Part shown: positions 20,703 through 31,256 of the stretch, one piece after another
Layout: every line of letters starts with the position of its first letter
Numbering within the stretch: the first letter of the stretch is position 1
Assembly (NCBI GenBank): GCA_009176605.1
Contig: SEYY01000872.1
Span: 1 to 31,256 of the forward strand
Reading direction: 5' to 3'
Origin: Armadillidium nasatum
Taxonomy: Eukaryota; Arthropoda; Malacostraca; Isopoda; Armadillidiidae
DNA: 31,256 nt
Position numbers and translations under genes: made by a program
Notes under the pieces: generated by a model
What the model was told of the DNA's origin: nothing
Seen by the model: only the letters and a program-made list of their open reading frames with translations
Database searches by the model: none

Positions 20703-21598
20703 TCAGGCGACGAGTCTCTGAAAGGCTCTCCAGGTTTCTCGATCCTCGTACAATCGCTGCTCCTCCACCTCCGCAAGCTCTCGGACCCTCCTCCGAATTA
20801 CCTCCGACACCGCGTCCCTCCATCTTATGCTAAGTCTCCCGACCGGTCTACTTTTCAGCGGTACTGGATCATAGAATCTTCTCGGAAGCCTCTCCTCATC
20901 CATTCTTTTCATGTGCCCGTACCATCGCAGTTGATTTCTCTCCACCACCGTCAGCACTAGCAGTACTCCCAGCTCTCTCCTTATATTCTCACTCCTAACC
21001 CTGTCTCTCTTCGTCACTCCCCTGATCAACCGCAGAACCTTCATCTCCGCCGCCTCCATTTTCGCCTTCTGATTCGTATTCAGGGACCAGCACTCCGATC
21101 CGTACGTCAGAATAGGTCTTAATATGCTGCAATATATTGTAACCTTCACTTTTACTGGCACTGCTCTCTCTCTCAGGATGGGGTACAACATACCAACATT
21201 CCTAGTAAACTTGTCGATCCTTCTTGTCATCTCCCTCTCCATCTGGCCCAGCTCTTCGAAAGTTTTCCCCAGATACTCAAAACTTCTCACCTGTCTTATC
21301 TCTTCACATTGTATTCTAATATCTATCACCTCTCCATCCCACGCCACCACCATCACCTCCGTCTTCTGCTTGTTCAGTTTCATTCCCATTTCCTCCATCT
21401 CTGTTTTCCATCTCTCCAACGCATTCTGCAATGCTGCAACCTCTCTCGTGATCACCGTGGCATCATCTGCATATACGAAAGTATCTTCCATTTCCTCATT
21501 TACACATATGTTTTTCAAGCACTCGTCCACATATAGTATGAAGAGTAGCGGCGAAAGCACGCTACCTTGTCTCACGCCAGTTCTCACTTCAAACTATC
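20703..21598 (-). pseudogene. RTE-like LINE: RT palm, thumb and C-terminus
   Basis: Open 21587..20703 after an in-frame TAG at about 21597 (GEPR*FEVRTGVRQGS). It contains RTGVRQGSVLSPLLFILYVD, VYADDATV (catalytic YADD), LNKQKTEVMV, FEYLG, GSECWSLNTNQKAKMEAAEM, LRWYGHMKRMDEERLPRRFY and a final EDRETWRAFQRLVA*. This is the standard C-terminus of RTE-type proteins. Apart from the stop it is undamaged. Confidence 0.9.
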
Positions 21599-22021
21599 TA
21601 GGTTCTCCAGATTTAGGTCTGACTGCACTCTTCCTTGTGTAATATAGATTCTTAATAACTTTAACCAGTTTCCTATCCACCGCATATTCTCTTTTTCCTA
21701 GAACCCTCCATAAGTTTTCACGGGGGATCCTGTCAAAAGCTTTTTCAAGGTCGATGAAGGCCACATATCTCCTTTCTCCATACTTCTATCGATTTTTCAA
21801 ACATCATTTTTATTGAGAATATCAAATCCATCGTTGCTCTCGATGGTCTGAACCCATGTTGCCACTCTCCCAGTGCCTCCTCTACGGTCTCTCTCAGTCT
21901 TCTCTCCAGAATCCTCTCATACACTTTCAAGACCACAACCAGGAGTGAGATCCCCCTATATTTTCCACATTCTCTTCTATCTCCCTTCTTATAGATAGGG
22001 CATATCAAGGCCCTAGTCCAT
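21599..22021 (-). pseudogene. RTE-like LINE: RT fingers and first catalytic box, frameshifted
   Basis: CPIYKKGDRRECGKYRGISL, ERRLRETVEEALGEWQHGFR and PSRATMDLIFSIKMMFEKS in frame 22008..21745. After a one-base change near 21770 comes the catalytic AFIDLEKAFDRIPRENLWRV and KNLYYTRKSAVR. The upstream junction near 22035 also needs a one-base shift (VWKGRKGTT* against EEKVPHEWTRALICP). Confidence 0.85.
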
Positions 22022-23580
22022 TCATGTGGTACCTTTTCTTCCTTTCCATACTTGGTTGAAAATATCGGTCAGCCATCCAACCACTGCGGGTCCCGTCTTG
22101 AGGAGTTCCGCAGGTATCCCGTCTATTCCAGGACTTTTACCGTTTTTTAAAATGGACAGTGCAGCCCTCACCTCCTCTCGTGTTATCAAATTCTCACCGT
22201 TTTCCTGCTCAATCTCATCTAATTCTGTTTCCCCCTCCTCCTCCACACCTCCCTGCACGTTCAGGAGCTCTCGAAAATGCTCCTCCCATCTCTCATCAAT
22301 CTCCTCCTCCTCCACTAGTCTTTCTCCGTTTTTACTGAGGACCGTGAGGCATTCGTTGTTTACTTTTGTTCTGTATTTCTTTGCCAGACCATATATTAGC
22401 TTTCCCGTACTTTTCATATCATTTTCCAGGTCCACTCCTATTTTGGTCCATGACTCCTTCCTTAGTCTCTTCCTTGTATTATCACTTATGTTCCTTGCCT
22501 CCACATATCTCTGTCTCTTCTCCTCTGTTCTGTTCTGCATCCATTCTCGGAAACATTTATTTTTTCTCCTAACCAGACTCTTCATCTCGTCGTTCCACCA
22601 AGCTGTCTTTTTCGTCCCTCCCATAGTTATCTTCTTTATCCCTATGGTTTGCTTGGCCACCTCGTCCAACCTTTCCTTAAACACACTCCACATCTCCTCC
22701 ACACCGACCTCCGTCATCATATCAGCATTCATTCTTCTTTCGTTTATCTGCTCATCAAACTGTATCTTCTTCTCCTTCAAATTCTCCAACATGTATCTTT
22801 CTCGTGTTAATTTCCTCATATTACGCTTTCTTTTCCATCTCACTTCTCCTATCACTAGGCGGTGGTCCGCATCCATAGAAACAGACGGTATGCTTTTAAC
22901 ATCCTTAAAAATTCTCTTTTCATTTGTCATAATCAGATCTATCATGGATTTTTCAGTATACCTCCCCTCCTCTCTGTTCCATCGGTACCAAGTCCATTTG
23001 TGACTTTCTTGGTGTCTATAATTTGTGTTCATTATGGATAATCCGTTTCGCATAGCGAAATCTATCAATCTCTCGCCTTCCTGGTTTTTATCTCCAACTC
23101 CAAACACCCCCATAACTCTCTCTTCTCCCATTCTTCTCCTTCCTACATGCGCATCCCTATCTCCCATCACTATCTTCGTTCCGGTTGCTCTGTCACACGT
23201 TATCTCCAACGTTTCCATAAATTCATCCTTCTCCATTTGGGGTCTGCCTTGTTGTGGTGCATAAATCTGTATCAGGTTTAAGATTTCGCCCTCTACTTTC
23301 AGCGATACCATCATCACACGTTCGCTCACCAATCTTGTCTCAACCACTCTCCTGTAAAGCTCCGGTTTCATCACCAGAGCAACACCATGTCTTTTCGCAT
23401 AATCCATTCCCTTATATCCCATTACATATCCATCCTGTAACATCTTCGTGCCCTCTCCATTGTTTCTTATCTCGCACAATCCCAATATATCTATCCTTCT
23501 CTCCTTCATCATCTCCACCACCTCCTCCTCCTCCTTATCCCTGAGTGTCCCTACATTAATCGTAGCAATCCTGTAAGTAC
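22022..23580 (-). pseudogene. RTE-like LINE: apurinic-type endonuclease and linker
   Basis: Open for about 500 codons; the frame extends upstream of the ATG at 23521 to [10 protein letters not shown] (near 23577), the usual first endonuclease strand. Motifs: LGLCEIRNNG (catalytic Glu), GVALVMKPEL, LIQIYAPQQGRPQMEKDEF, IVMGDRDAHVG, WTWYRWN, SMIDLIMTN, DADHRLVIGEV (catalytic DH). The usual GDFN reads GDRD, so Phe and Asn are both changed and this endonuclease is probably inactive. The linker runs to ILKNGKSPGIDGIPAELLKT at the RT entry. The plus-strand ORF 22026..23003 is a shadow. Confidence 0.9.
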
Positions 23581-23763
23581 ATTCCTTTTTCCAAAGTCCA
23601 GGTCCGCGCCGGGTCTGATTGCCGTAGTTATTTGTCTTATTCCGAGGCTCATCATTGGTTTCTCGAGCAAGAGCAACTTGGCCGGCGGCTTGCTAGGCCT
23701 GTCCCGGTTGCAGTTTTGGTCCGCGGCTCCTTATTTATTCAGAGCTATCCCTCCATGGAGGGA

Positions 23764-23813
23764 CTTCCCCTATCCGCCACCTGGGGGACGCGCCTGGTAG
23801 GGGTGTACTCCCC
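23764..23813 (-). ncRNA. HDV-like ribozyme candidate at the RTE 5' end
   Basis: Minus strand from 23813: GGGGA (P1), GUACA, CCCCUA (P2, 23803..23798), nine bases, UCCCC (P1', 23788..23784), a short GC-rich segment, GGCGGA, UAGGGG (P2', 23772..23767). The nested double-pseudoknot order and the GGCGGAUAGGGG segment resemble HDV, where the active cytosine sits in a similar joint. HDV-like ribozymes are established at the 5' ends of R2, RTE and some other LINEs. I cannot find a convincing P3 and P1 is only 5 bp, so activity is uncertain. Confidence 0.4.
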
Positions 23814-23814
23814 T

Positions 23815-24029
<215 letters not shown>

Positions 24030-24033
24030 TCAC

Positions 24034-24216
24034 AATTCGTAGCCTATTTTTCTCATCAAAAGCTTTTAACATGGGTAAGGTGACTTGTCTGTAAACTCCT
24101 AACCGTCGATGCGCCGCTTGGACATTATCATCAATTTTAGTTTCTCTTCGACCGAGACTCCGACCTAATTCAAGTTCAGAACAATCCAGTAATATTAAAG
24201 GAGGAATGTGACCGAA
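24034..24216 (-). CDS. adenylate kinase-like gene, exon with LID and core residues
   Basis: 183-nt minus-strand exon (61 codons, phase 0 at both ends if FGH is the first codon). Acceptor ATTCTAATTTCAG ends at 24217; donor ATT|GTGAGT is consensus. The peptide reads [20 protein letters not shown], then [20 protein letters not shown], then [20 protein letters not shown] and [10 protein letters not shown] is the strand before the LID. GRR..KIDDN is a short AK1-type LID with its arginines and the DD pair. RRL..YRQ.TLPML matches the R...Y...T.P.. helix of adenylate kinases. The spelling recalls insect AK5-like proteins. The enzyme would interconvert ATP, AMP and ADP. Intact sites and frame suggest a live gene. 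NMP-binding and P-loop exons are not in the window. Confidence 0.82.
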
Positions 24217-24225
24217 CTGAAATTA

Positions 24226-24370
<145 letters not shown>

Positions 24371-24713
24371 AAATTTATAATAAGAAATTGTTATTATTGT
24401 TATTTTTATTATTATTATTCCCAAAATATTATACCAACTTTTTATTGTAGATTTTTTGAAAATATTTATTCCATCTGGAGAAATATCTCTAAAAAGAATT
24501 TTTGAGTAAAATAAAGCAACTGCTTTGGTAAAGTATCCGATCTTACGTCCGAACGCTTAGGACATTATCAAAGAATTGGTTTTTTTTTAATTTAACAAAT
24601 TATACAAAATTACTATCTAAAATTATTATAAAATGAAAAAATAATAATAATATTAAAAATTATTCCATTTTTTAAGTAAGTTAAAAAAGCTAAATTTACA
24701 TGACATTATATAA
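24371..24713. other. AT-rich intronic DNA
   Basis: No gene supported. A minus-strand acceptor-like CTTTTTAG lies near 24495, but the text after it does not resemble adenylate kinase. Confidence 0.35.
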
Positions 24714-25800
24714 TTAAGGGGAGGTTACAATCCTAAATTTTTTTTTTATTATTTGACCTACTGAGATAAAATTTTCAGGGTATATGCATTTTTCCCGAAA
24801 TTCTGAGTTGATTTCGAGCGTTTTTCTGAGTCTATAATGGTTTGAAAGTTGTTTGGACCCAAACTTGAAAAAAATGGATGGCGGGATCAGACCACTGGTC
24901 CACATGAGCTGAAAATATAACTGAATAATCGGATCCCCAATTTCTTACATTACTGAGAACAGATTTTTGATATCACGTCTAGGAAAAAGTTATTACCACT
25001 TGAATTTTTTCTTGAAAAATATTTGCAAAAATCGTACCCTTCCGGAGAAAAAAGTTATTTAAAAAAACGGCTCTCTACTAATTTTTTTTAATTTGAGGGG
25101 TATTGTTTAGAGGATGGATAGGGCTACAACTTTTATTTAGTGCATTATTAAATTCTATTTGCTTCAAGTGAGATATAGCCTCTCAAACTTTGGGAATTTT
25201 TGAAATTTGGTCAAAAATGAACCTTTTTTGAGAGGCAATATCTCAAAATAAACGAATCGCATCGAATAAAGTATAGAGAGGAATTTGTAGCACCATTCAT
25301 CTTCTATACACACACCAAAAATAGTTATAGTTATAGTTGTAATTTTTTTAAAAAATATTTTTGCCCGAAAAGATGGATTTTTTTCAATAGTTGGTCAGTT
25401 TTGGGCTTTTAACATTTTTTCTATAACTCTGGAGAAAAAAGTCTGTTAAAAGTTTTTGTAGCCCATAGAATTTTGAATATACAGTCCAAATTTCAAGTTA
25501 TTCTAAAAAGAGGTTCGGCCCTCCATTCATTTGTAAGAGGGTCATATTTCCAAAAAAAACTTTTTAACCGTTATAAACTCAGAATAAAGCTAGGGGATGG
25601 ACTTTTTGACTGGGAAAAATGCTATATACACTGAAAATTTCAGGAAATTTGACTGAAAATTATTATTTTTTTTTGAAATTGGACCGCTCTCCTTAATTAA
25701 TTAATTAAAAATTTTAAAAGAAATTTGACATCTCGTACTACTATCTTTTACTCTTCAAAAGCAATGACTGAAAAAGCAGAAATTCATCAAAACATTAAAG
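24714..25800 (+). repeat. dispersed repeat family M, copy 1
   Basis: About 1.09 kb of AT-rich sequence whose parts recur at 28838..29555 (direct) and 29560..29845 (inverted). Two TTAA sites (24714..24717 and 25693..25696) bracket weak inverted ends: AAGGGGAGG on the left, and AAGGAGAGCGGTCC read inwards from the right. This suggests a TTAA-inserting MITE, but the inverted arm of copy 2 continues past the right TTAA, so the true ends are uncertain. Internal motifs such as CTCAAACTTTGGGAA and ACGAATCGCATCGAATAAAG are well kept in both copies. No coding capacity. Confidence 0.7.
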
Positions 25801-26647
<847 letters not shown>

Positions 26648-26675
26648 TATTTATTATTTATTTAATTTTTTTTTC

Positions 26676-27063
26676 TAAGGTTTACCAATTGCTATCGAGA
26701 AATCACAGTTTATTTAAAACATCAAAAAAATTTTTTTAAAAACAATTCACATCACAATGTATAAAAAGTAATACATTAGAAGACTAGCTTTCGCTTCTGT
26801 TTTGAAGCCTCATTCAGGCAAACTGACACGCCTCATTTCTCGCTGAAGTTCTGTGTTAACAATGTGGTAGTTGGTTGTTAAGCAATGATTTGGTACACAT
26901 TGATTTGAAAAATTGAGAGCGGTGCATGATGGCATTCTGCAACTGATCTATTTTGAAATCCCCTGGACGTAGGTTGTAATTCGGTAGATTTTTTATACAA
27001 TAAGCTTCGGACATTTTTCTTTTATTATAATTATTAATGTGTTTAATGATGTAATTGTAATTG
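26676..27063 (-). mobile_element. Penelope-like element, inverted 3' piece
   Basis: About 385 bp, the near-exact reverse complement of 27582..27957. It includes the codons for MSEAYCIKNLPNYNLRPGDF and the whole 3' UTR. With the plus-strand copy it forms a long inverted repeat around the coding part. Partial inverted and tandem copies at the 5' side are typical of Penelope-like elements. Confidence 0.85.
26783..26819 (-). ncRNA. hammerhead-like motif (inverted copy)
   Basis: Same text as 27819..27857 on the opposite strand, with the same departures from consensus. Confidence 0.35.
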
Positions 27064-27759
27064 TACTCTGCCCATACAATTAACACAAAAATAGCCACCC
27101 TTTCTTCATTATACCTACGTGCATTAAAGATCTGTTCTCCCCCTCTATTAAAAACAGAAACAGACCTTCTCAGGAACACTTTTAAAAAATTACAATATCC
27201 AACACATATAATCAACACTGCATTTAAGAAAGCAAAAACCAAATTTTACTCCATTAAAACAAAAGAACCCACACTAGATAAAAGCTTTTTACATATCAAC
27301 CTGCATCATATAAAAAACATAATACCAAAAAATATAACATTAATTCCATCAAATAATATAATTCTAAAAAAAGTCTTTAAACCACCAAAAGCCTCCAACC
27401 CTAACCCCCCTTGCATTTACAGTATTCCTTGCCAAGCTTGTGAATTGCATTATATAGGTGAAACAACTGAACACAATAGAAGAATTTACCAACACAGATA
27501 TGACCTAAACATAGATAATCAAAATTCAGCTCTCACTATACACAGACAAAACAATAATCATAATATAAACCTTAAGGACAATTACATCATTAAACACATT
27601 AATAATTATAATAAAAGAAAAATGTCCGAAGCTTATTGTATAAAAAATCTACCGAATTACAACCTACGTCCAGGGGATTTCAAAATAAGATCAGTTGCAG
27701 AATGCCATCATACACCGCTCTCCATTTTTCAAATCAATGTGTACCAAATCATTGCTTAA
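27061..27759 (+). pseudogene. Penelope-like element: RT thumb end and GIY-YIG endonuclease (5'-truncated)
   Basis: A 232-codon open frame whose first codons come from a junction, not a real start. YLRALKICSPPLL...LRNTFKKLQYPTHII matches the end of the Penelope RT/thumb (RA..IC.. L..E...L...L....YP..). After a linker, PCIYSIPCQACELHYIGET is the GIY-YIG core (IY, then YIG), followed by RRIYQHRYD with the conserved Arg and His, and NKRKMSEAYCIKNLPNYN with a conserved Glu. This endonuclease nicks the target for retrotransposition. The RT palm is missing, so the element is truncated, but the endonuclease domain has no stop or frameshift. Confidence 0.85.
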
Positions 27760-27957
27760 CAACCAACTACCACATTGTTAACACAGAACTTCAGCGAGAA
27801 ATGAGGCGTGTCAGTTTGCCTGAATGAGGCTTCAAAACAGAAGCGAAAGCTAGTCTTCTAATGTATTACTTTTTATACATTGTGATGTGAATTGTTTTTA
27901 AAAATTTTTGATGTTTTAAATAAACTGTGATTTCTCGATAGCAATGGTAAACCTTAG
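27064..27957 (+). mobile_element. Penelope-like element, 3' portion
   Basis: About 0.9 kb containing the ORF end and 3' UTR. At about 27063 the sequence switches abruptly from the inverted piece. It ends near GGTAAACCTTAGGGT, mirrored by the left piece, and both outer ends lie within about 45 bp of a (TA)n array. Confidence 0.85.
27819..27857 (+). ncRNA. hammerhead-like motif in the Penelope 3' region
   Basis: CCTGAATGAG, stem GCTTC / GAAGC with loop AAAACA, GAAA, then GCTAGTC. Hammerhead ribozymes in Penelope-like elements are established; their core is CUGANGA, stem II, GAAA, short stem III and a cleavage site such as GUC. Here the core has extra bases (CUGAAUGAG) and stem III appears to lack one C, so catalysis is doubtful. 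Confidence 0.4.
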
Positions 27958-27996
27958 GGTATAATAAATAATATAAATATAAAAGAGTGAACATAG

Positions 27997-28557
<561 letters not shown>

Positions 28558-28770
28558 GGCTAAAATATCAGCTTCAGCAGTATGGAAGAACTTTACAATG
28601 TTTCAGGATAAGCTCAAAATAGCTAATGTAACATCTTCAGTCAGGAAATTAGAAGATCTCCGGGTGCCCCAAATAAAAGTTTTTCATCAAAATCTTTGCA
28701 GGAACATCTAAAATCAAAACACAATGATGAACATACACTAGGAGAAAATGAGTGGTCAAAAGAAACATAA
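28558..28770 (+). pseudogene. BED-type zinc finger remnant of a transposase-like protein
   Basis: Preceded by a splice acceptor. MAKISASAVWKNFTMFQDK holds the aromatic VWKNF of BED fingers. After a frameshift near 28623 the other frame gives CNIFSQEIRRSPGAPNKSFS and SKSLQEHLKSKHNDEH. The last is the BED H-x4-H pair; the first is the C-x2-C pair with the second Cys changed to Phe. BED fingers bind DNA in hAT-type transposases and their domesticated relatives. The frame ends at TAA 28770 without a catalytic domain. Because it lies directly before repeat M copy 2, they may be parts of one element. Confidence 0.6.
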
Positions 28771-28837
28771 AAGAAAAAGAAAATATTGAAAAATCATGAA
28801 AAAAATATTAATTTTTTTATATTTTGCATGAAAAAAA

Positions 28838-29555
28838 AATTATTATTTGACTGATTGAGCTAAATTTTTTACAGTATATGCATTCTTTCCCGAAGTCCTA
28901 AGTTGATTTCGAGCTTTTTTCTGAGCCTATAACTGTTTGAAAGTTACTTGGACCCAAACTTAAAAAAAATGAATAAGCGGGGTCAAATCACTGCTCCACA
29001 TGAGCTGAAAATTAACGGAATAATCTTAGCCCCAATTTCTTGCATTAGTGGAAACAGATTTTTTATATCACGTATAGAAACAAAGTTATGAGCACTCGAA
29101 ATTTTTCCTTTGCAAAATTCATACCCTTCCGGAGAAAAAAATTATTTAAAAAAAGTTATCTACAAATTTTTTTTTAAAAAATTTGTATATTGTTTAGAAA
29201 GATGGACAAGGATATCCTCTCAAACTTTGGGAAGTTTTGAAATTTCGTCAAAAATGAATCTTTTTTAAGAAGTTATATCTCGAAACCAACGAATCGCATC
29301 GAATAAAGTATAGAGAGGAATATGTAGCCCCATCTCTCCTCTATACACCCACCAGAAATAATAAAGATTATAGTTGTATTTATTTTAATTTTTTTTTTTT
29401 TTGTACGAATAGGTGGATTTAAAAAAAAAATAAAAAAAATAAATTTTTCGATAGTTGGTCAGTTTTGGGCTTATAACATTTTTTCTATAACTCTAGGAGC
29501 AAAAGTCTGTTGATATCTTTTGTAACCCATAGAATTGTAAACATACAGTCCAAAC
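28838..29555 (+). repeat. dispersed repeat family M, copy 2 (direct arm)
   Basis: Collinear with about 24745..25500 of copy 1, with a gap where about 60 to 70 bp of copy 1 near 25110..25180 is missing. Identity by eye is roughly 80%. The left TTAA end is not present. Confidence 0.75.
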
Positions 29556-29559
29556 TTCA

Positions 29560-29845
29560 AATTTCAAAAATTCCCAAAGTTTGATGCTTTAATATTTTTA
29601 TTAACTTCTGCTTTCTCAGTCATTGCTTTTGAAGAATAAAAGATAGTAGTACGAGATGTCAAATTTCTTTTAATATTTTTAAGTAATTAATTAAGGAGGA
29701 GGGTCCAATTTCAAAAAAAAAAAAAATAATAATAATTTTCTGTCAATTCTCCTGAAATTTTCAGTGTATATAGCAGTTTTCCCAGTCAAAAAGTCCATTC
29801 CTAACTTTTTTCTGAGTTTATAACGGCTTAAAATTTTTTTTGGGG
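29560..29845 (-). repeat. dispersed repeat family M, inverted arm
   Basis: Reverse complement of about 25553..25800 of copy 1, including TTAATTAAGGAG.GGTCC and the sequence outside that TTAA (AGTACGAGATGTCAAATTTC). Its inner end also carries the reverse complement of CAAACTTTGGGAATTTTTGA from the middle of the repeat. Confidence 0.75.
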
Positions 29846-29879
29846 GGGAAACTTGACCCTTCTTATGTGTCGTGTGTTA

Positions 29880-30819
29880 TTAGATTTAAGTGCATTTTAT
29901 GTTTTATGTGATTGAGTCTGGTGTTTCTATGTTTTGTGCTGATGGAGTTAAGTGAAATTTGCGCTTTATGTGCCTAAGTTTTGTATTTTTGTGATCTGTG
30001 ATGTTGGAAATAAGTGAAGTTTGTGTTTTATATGCTTGAGTTTGGTGCTTCTGTGATTTGTGTTTTTGTGTTTTATGTAATTGAGATTGGTATTTTTAAG
30101 ATCTGTGATGCTGGAGTTAAATGTTTTTTTTTGTTTTGCTTTTTTTTTGTTTTTTGTTTTGTGCCTTTGAATTTGTTGTTTTTGTGATTTGTGCTGCTGA
30201 AAATAAGTGAATTTTTTGCTTATGTGATTGAGCTTGGTGTTTTTGTGCTTTGCTATGCTAGAGTTAAATGTTTTTTGGTTTGTGTGATTGAGAATGGTGT
30301 TTTTGTGGCTTTTGCTGTTAAAATTAAGTGAAATTAGTATTTTATGTGGTGAGTTTGGTGTATCTGTGCTTGATGTTGTTAGAGATTAAGTGTTTTTTTG
30401 TGGTTTGTGTTATTGAGAATGCTGTTTTTGTGGCATGTGTTGTTGAAAATAAGTAAATTTTGTGTTTACTGTGGTTGAGTTTGTTGTTTCTGTGCTTTGT
30501 AATACTGAAATTAAGTGTTTTTGTGTCTTATGTGCCTGAGTTTAGTATTTCTGTGTTTTGAGTTGCTGCAATTAAATGAATTTTTGTGCTTTATGCGCTT
30601 GAGTGTATTTCTATTTTGAGCTGATGGAGTTTAGTGAAGTTTGCGTTTTATGTGCTTGAGTTTGGTGTTTTAAGATCTGCAATATTGGAGATAAGTGATT
30701 TTCTGTTTTATGTGCTTGAGTTTGGTGTTTTTGTGAGTTGTGTTGCTGAAATTAAGGGTATTTTGTGATTTAGGTTCTTGAGTTTGGTGTTTTTGTGATC
30801 TGTGATGGTGAAACTAAGC

Positions 30820-30822
<3 letters not shown>
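29880..30822. repeat. degenerate minisatellite, unit about 62 bp, about 15 units
   Basis: TG-rich units built around TTTTATGTGCTTGAGTTTGG, TGTTTTTGTGATCTGTGATG, CTGAAATTAAGTG. The GAGTTTGGT-like word recurs at about 29914, 29975, 30037, 30082, 30650, 30713 and 30776, mostly 61 to 63 bp apart. No open frame runs through it. Confidence 0.85.

Positions 30823-30854
<32 letters not shown>
30823..30854 (-). repeat. poly(A) tail of LINE Y copy 3 (poly(T) on the plus strand)
   Basis: About 31 T on the plus strand, immediately 3' (in minus sense) of the LINE Y end. It contrasts with the (TA)n that follows the same end in copy 2. Confidence 0.8.
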
Positions 30855-30859
<5 letters not shown>

Positions 30860-31256
30860 CACAACCACTCACGGGCAAAGCCCTATTCAAGGAGGGGGTG
30901 TCAGAAAAACAAAAAGTAAAGTAGAAGAAGAAAAAAAAATAATAATTAAAAATAAAAACGACCCCTGTAGGAGCCACCTAACGTAAATTTCTTAGGTGAG
31001 CGCAGATGCGGTCTTTAAAGAAATTGAGATTAAATTCGGCAGGAAATATAGAAGATGGGAGAGAATTCCACAGAACAGATGTGGCAGGAAAGAAGGAGGC
31101 ACCACAGCGGACAAGCCTGGAGTTGCCTATGTCCACGCAAAATTGATGTGCAGACAATGCACCCCTTGTGCTACGAGGACGCTGTGAAGGTGGAGGTATT
31201 CAGGTGGATAGTTACCTCGAGCATTTGCAGCTGTAGTACGTATAAAAAAGAGATAA
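30855..31256 (-). mobile_element. LINE family Y, copy 3, 3' end, continuing beyond the window
   Basis: Minus-strand frames give [20 protein letters not shown] then FKDRICAHLR, the common C-terminal signature of LINE proteins (WN.LP...FP....L..FK.R...HL), and a 3' UTR with GGGGTCGTTTTTATTTTTA. The upstream part (31091..31256) is in poorer frames. The region near 31145..31185 matches LINE Y copy 1, so copies 1, 2 and 3 tile one family. Confidence 0.75.

Larger units (their letters stand above)
20650..23813 (-). mobile_element. RTE-like LINE, nearly full-length
   Basis: About 3.16-kb non-LTR element on the minus strand with a single ORF, endonuclease then RT, as in the RTE clade (often annotated as craniofacial development protein 2-like). 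The 5' end (AGGGGAGTACACCCC) abuts the (TA)n at 23817. The 3' end is shortly after the stop near 20703, with GATCCTAACAGGATGGATGG. Only two frameshifts (near 22022 and 21770) and one TAG (about 21597) break the ORF, so it is the youngest element in the window. Confidence 0.9.

Noticed and set aside
20460..20960. Plus-strand ORFs with His, Thr and Pro runs
   Set aside because: They read through the GCACC island and the antisense of the RTE C-terminus.
22026..23003. 325-codon plus-strand ORF rich in Ser, Phe and Pro
   Set aside because: Exact antisense shadow of the RTE-like endonuclease and linker, which has all the motifs on the minus strand.
24480..24510. Additional kinase exon behind a CTTTTTAG acceptor on the minus strand
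   Set aside because: The downstream text has no adenylate kinase motif, and the order of domains would be wrong without a P-loop.
24714..25696. Calling repeat M copy 1 a clean MITE with TTAA duplication
   Set aside because: The related inverted arm at 29560..29845 runs through the right TTAA into the same flank, so the TTAA pair cannot be taken as element ends.
30996..31187. 63-codon plus-strand ORF
   Set aside because: Antisense of the LINE Y C-terminal signature.

Overview
This is AT-rich animal DNA, most likely from an arthropod. A decapod or other crustacean is my guess, because of the LINE families and the very abundant (TA)n arrays, but this is inference. Two short minus-strand exons look like host coding sequence. 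Exon 24034..24216 (183 nt) and exon 837..928 (92 nt) join in phase 0 across consensus splice sites. Together they encode the LID-to-C-terminus part of an adenylate kinase (AK1-type fold, resembling the AK5-like proteins of insects). On this reading positions 929..24033 are one 23.1-kb intron, nearly all of it transposons and microsatellites. A third minus-strand segment (394..694, in phase with exon 837..928 and followed by AATAAA) may be the terminal exon. The P-loop exons would lie beyond the right edge of the window.

Inside the intron, in plus-strand order, are: a full-length but broken single-ORF LINE ('family J', copy A, 1039..4277); a 1142-bp DNA transposon with perfect 36-bp terminal inverted repeats and a decayed unclassified ORF (4447..5588); a heavily decayed Ty3/gypsy pol on the minus strand (about 6850..9700); LINE J copy B (10546..12185); LINE J copy C (12579..15065, containing a 100-N gap) facing an inverted copy G (15072..15740); LINE Y copy 1 (minus, 15896..16500); LINE J fragment F (16638..17230); LINE J copy D (17450..20006); LINE Y copy 2 (minus, 20098..20329); and a nearly intact RTE-like LINE on the minus strand (about 20650..23813) with an HDV-like fold at its 5' end.

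Right of the kinase exon, in the next upstream intron, are: an (AAT)n/poly(A)/(ATT)n foldback; a roughly 1-kb dispersed repeat (copy 1); a Penelope-like element with a GIY-YIG domain, a long inverted repeat and hammerhead-like motifs (26676..27957); a broken BED zinc-finger segment; copy 2 of the roughly 1-kb repeat with an inverted arm; a roughly 62-bp degenerate minisatellite; and a LINE Y copy 3 running off the end.

Fifteen (TA)n arrays punctuate the window. They sit at nearly every transposon boundary and within 5 to 15 nt of both splice sites of the giant intron. No RNA polymerase III genes, CRISPR arrays or bacterial features were seen. No transposon here appears fully intact. All assignments come from reading translations and motifs by eye; no database search was run.
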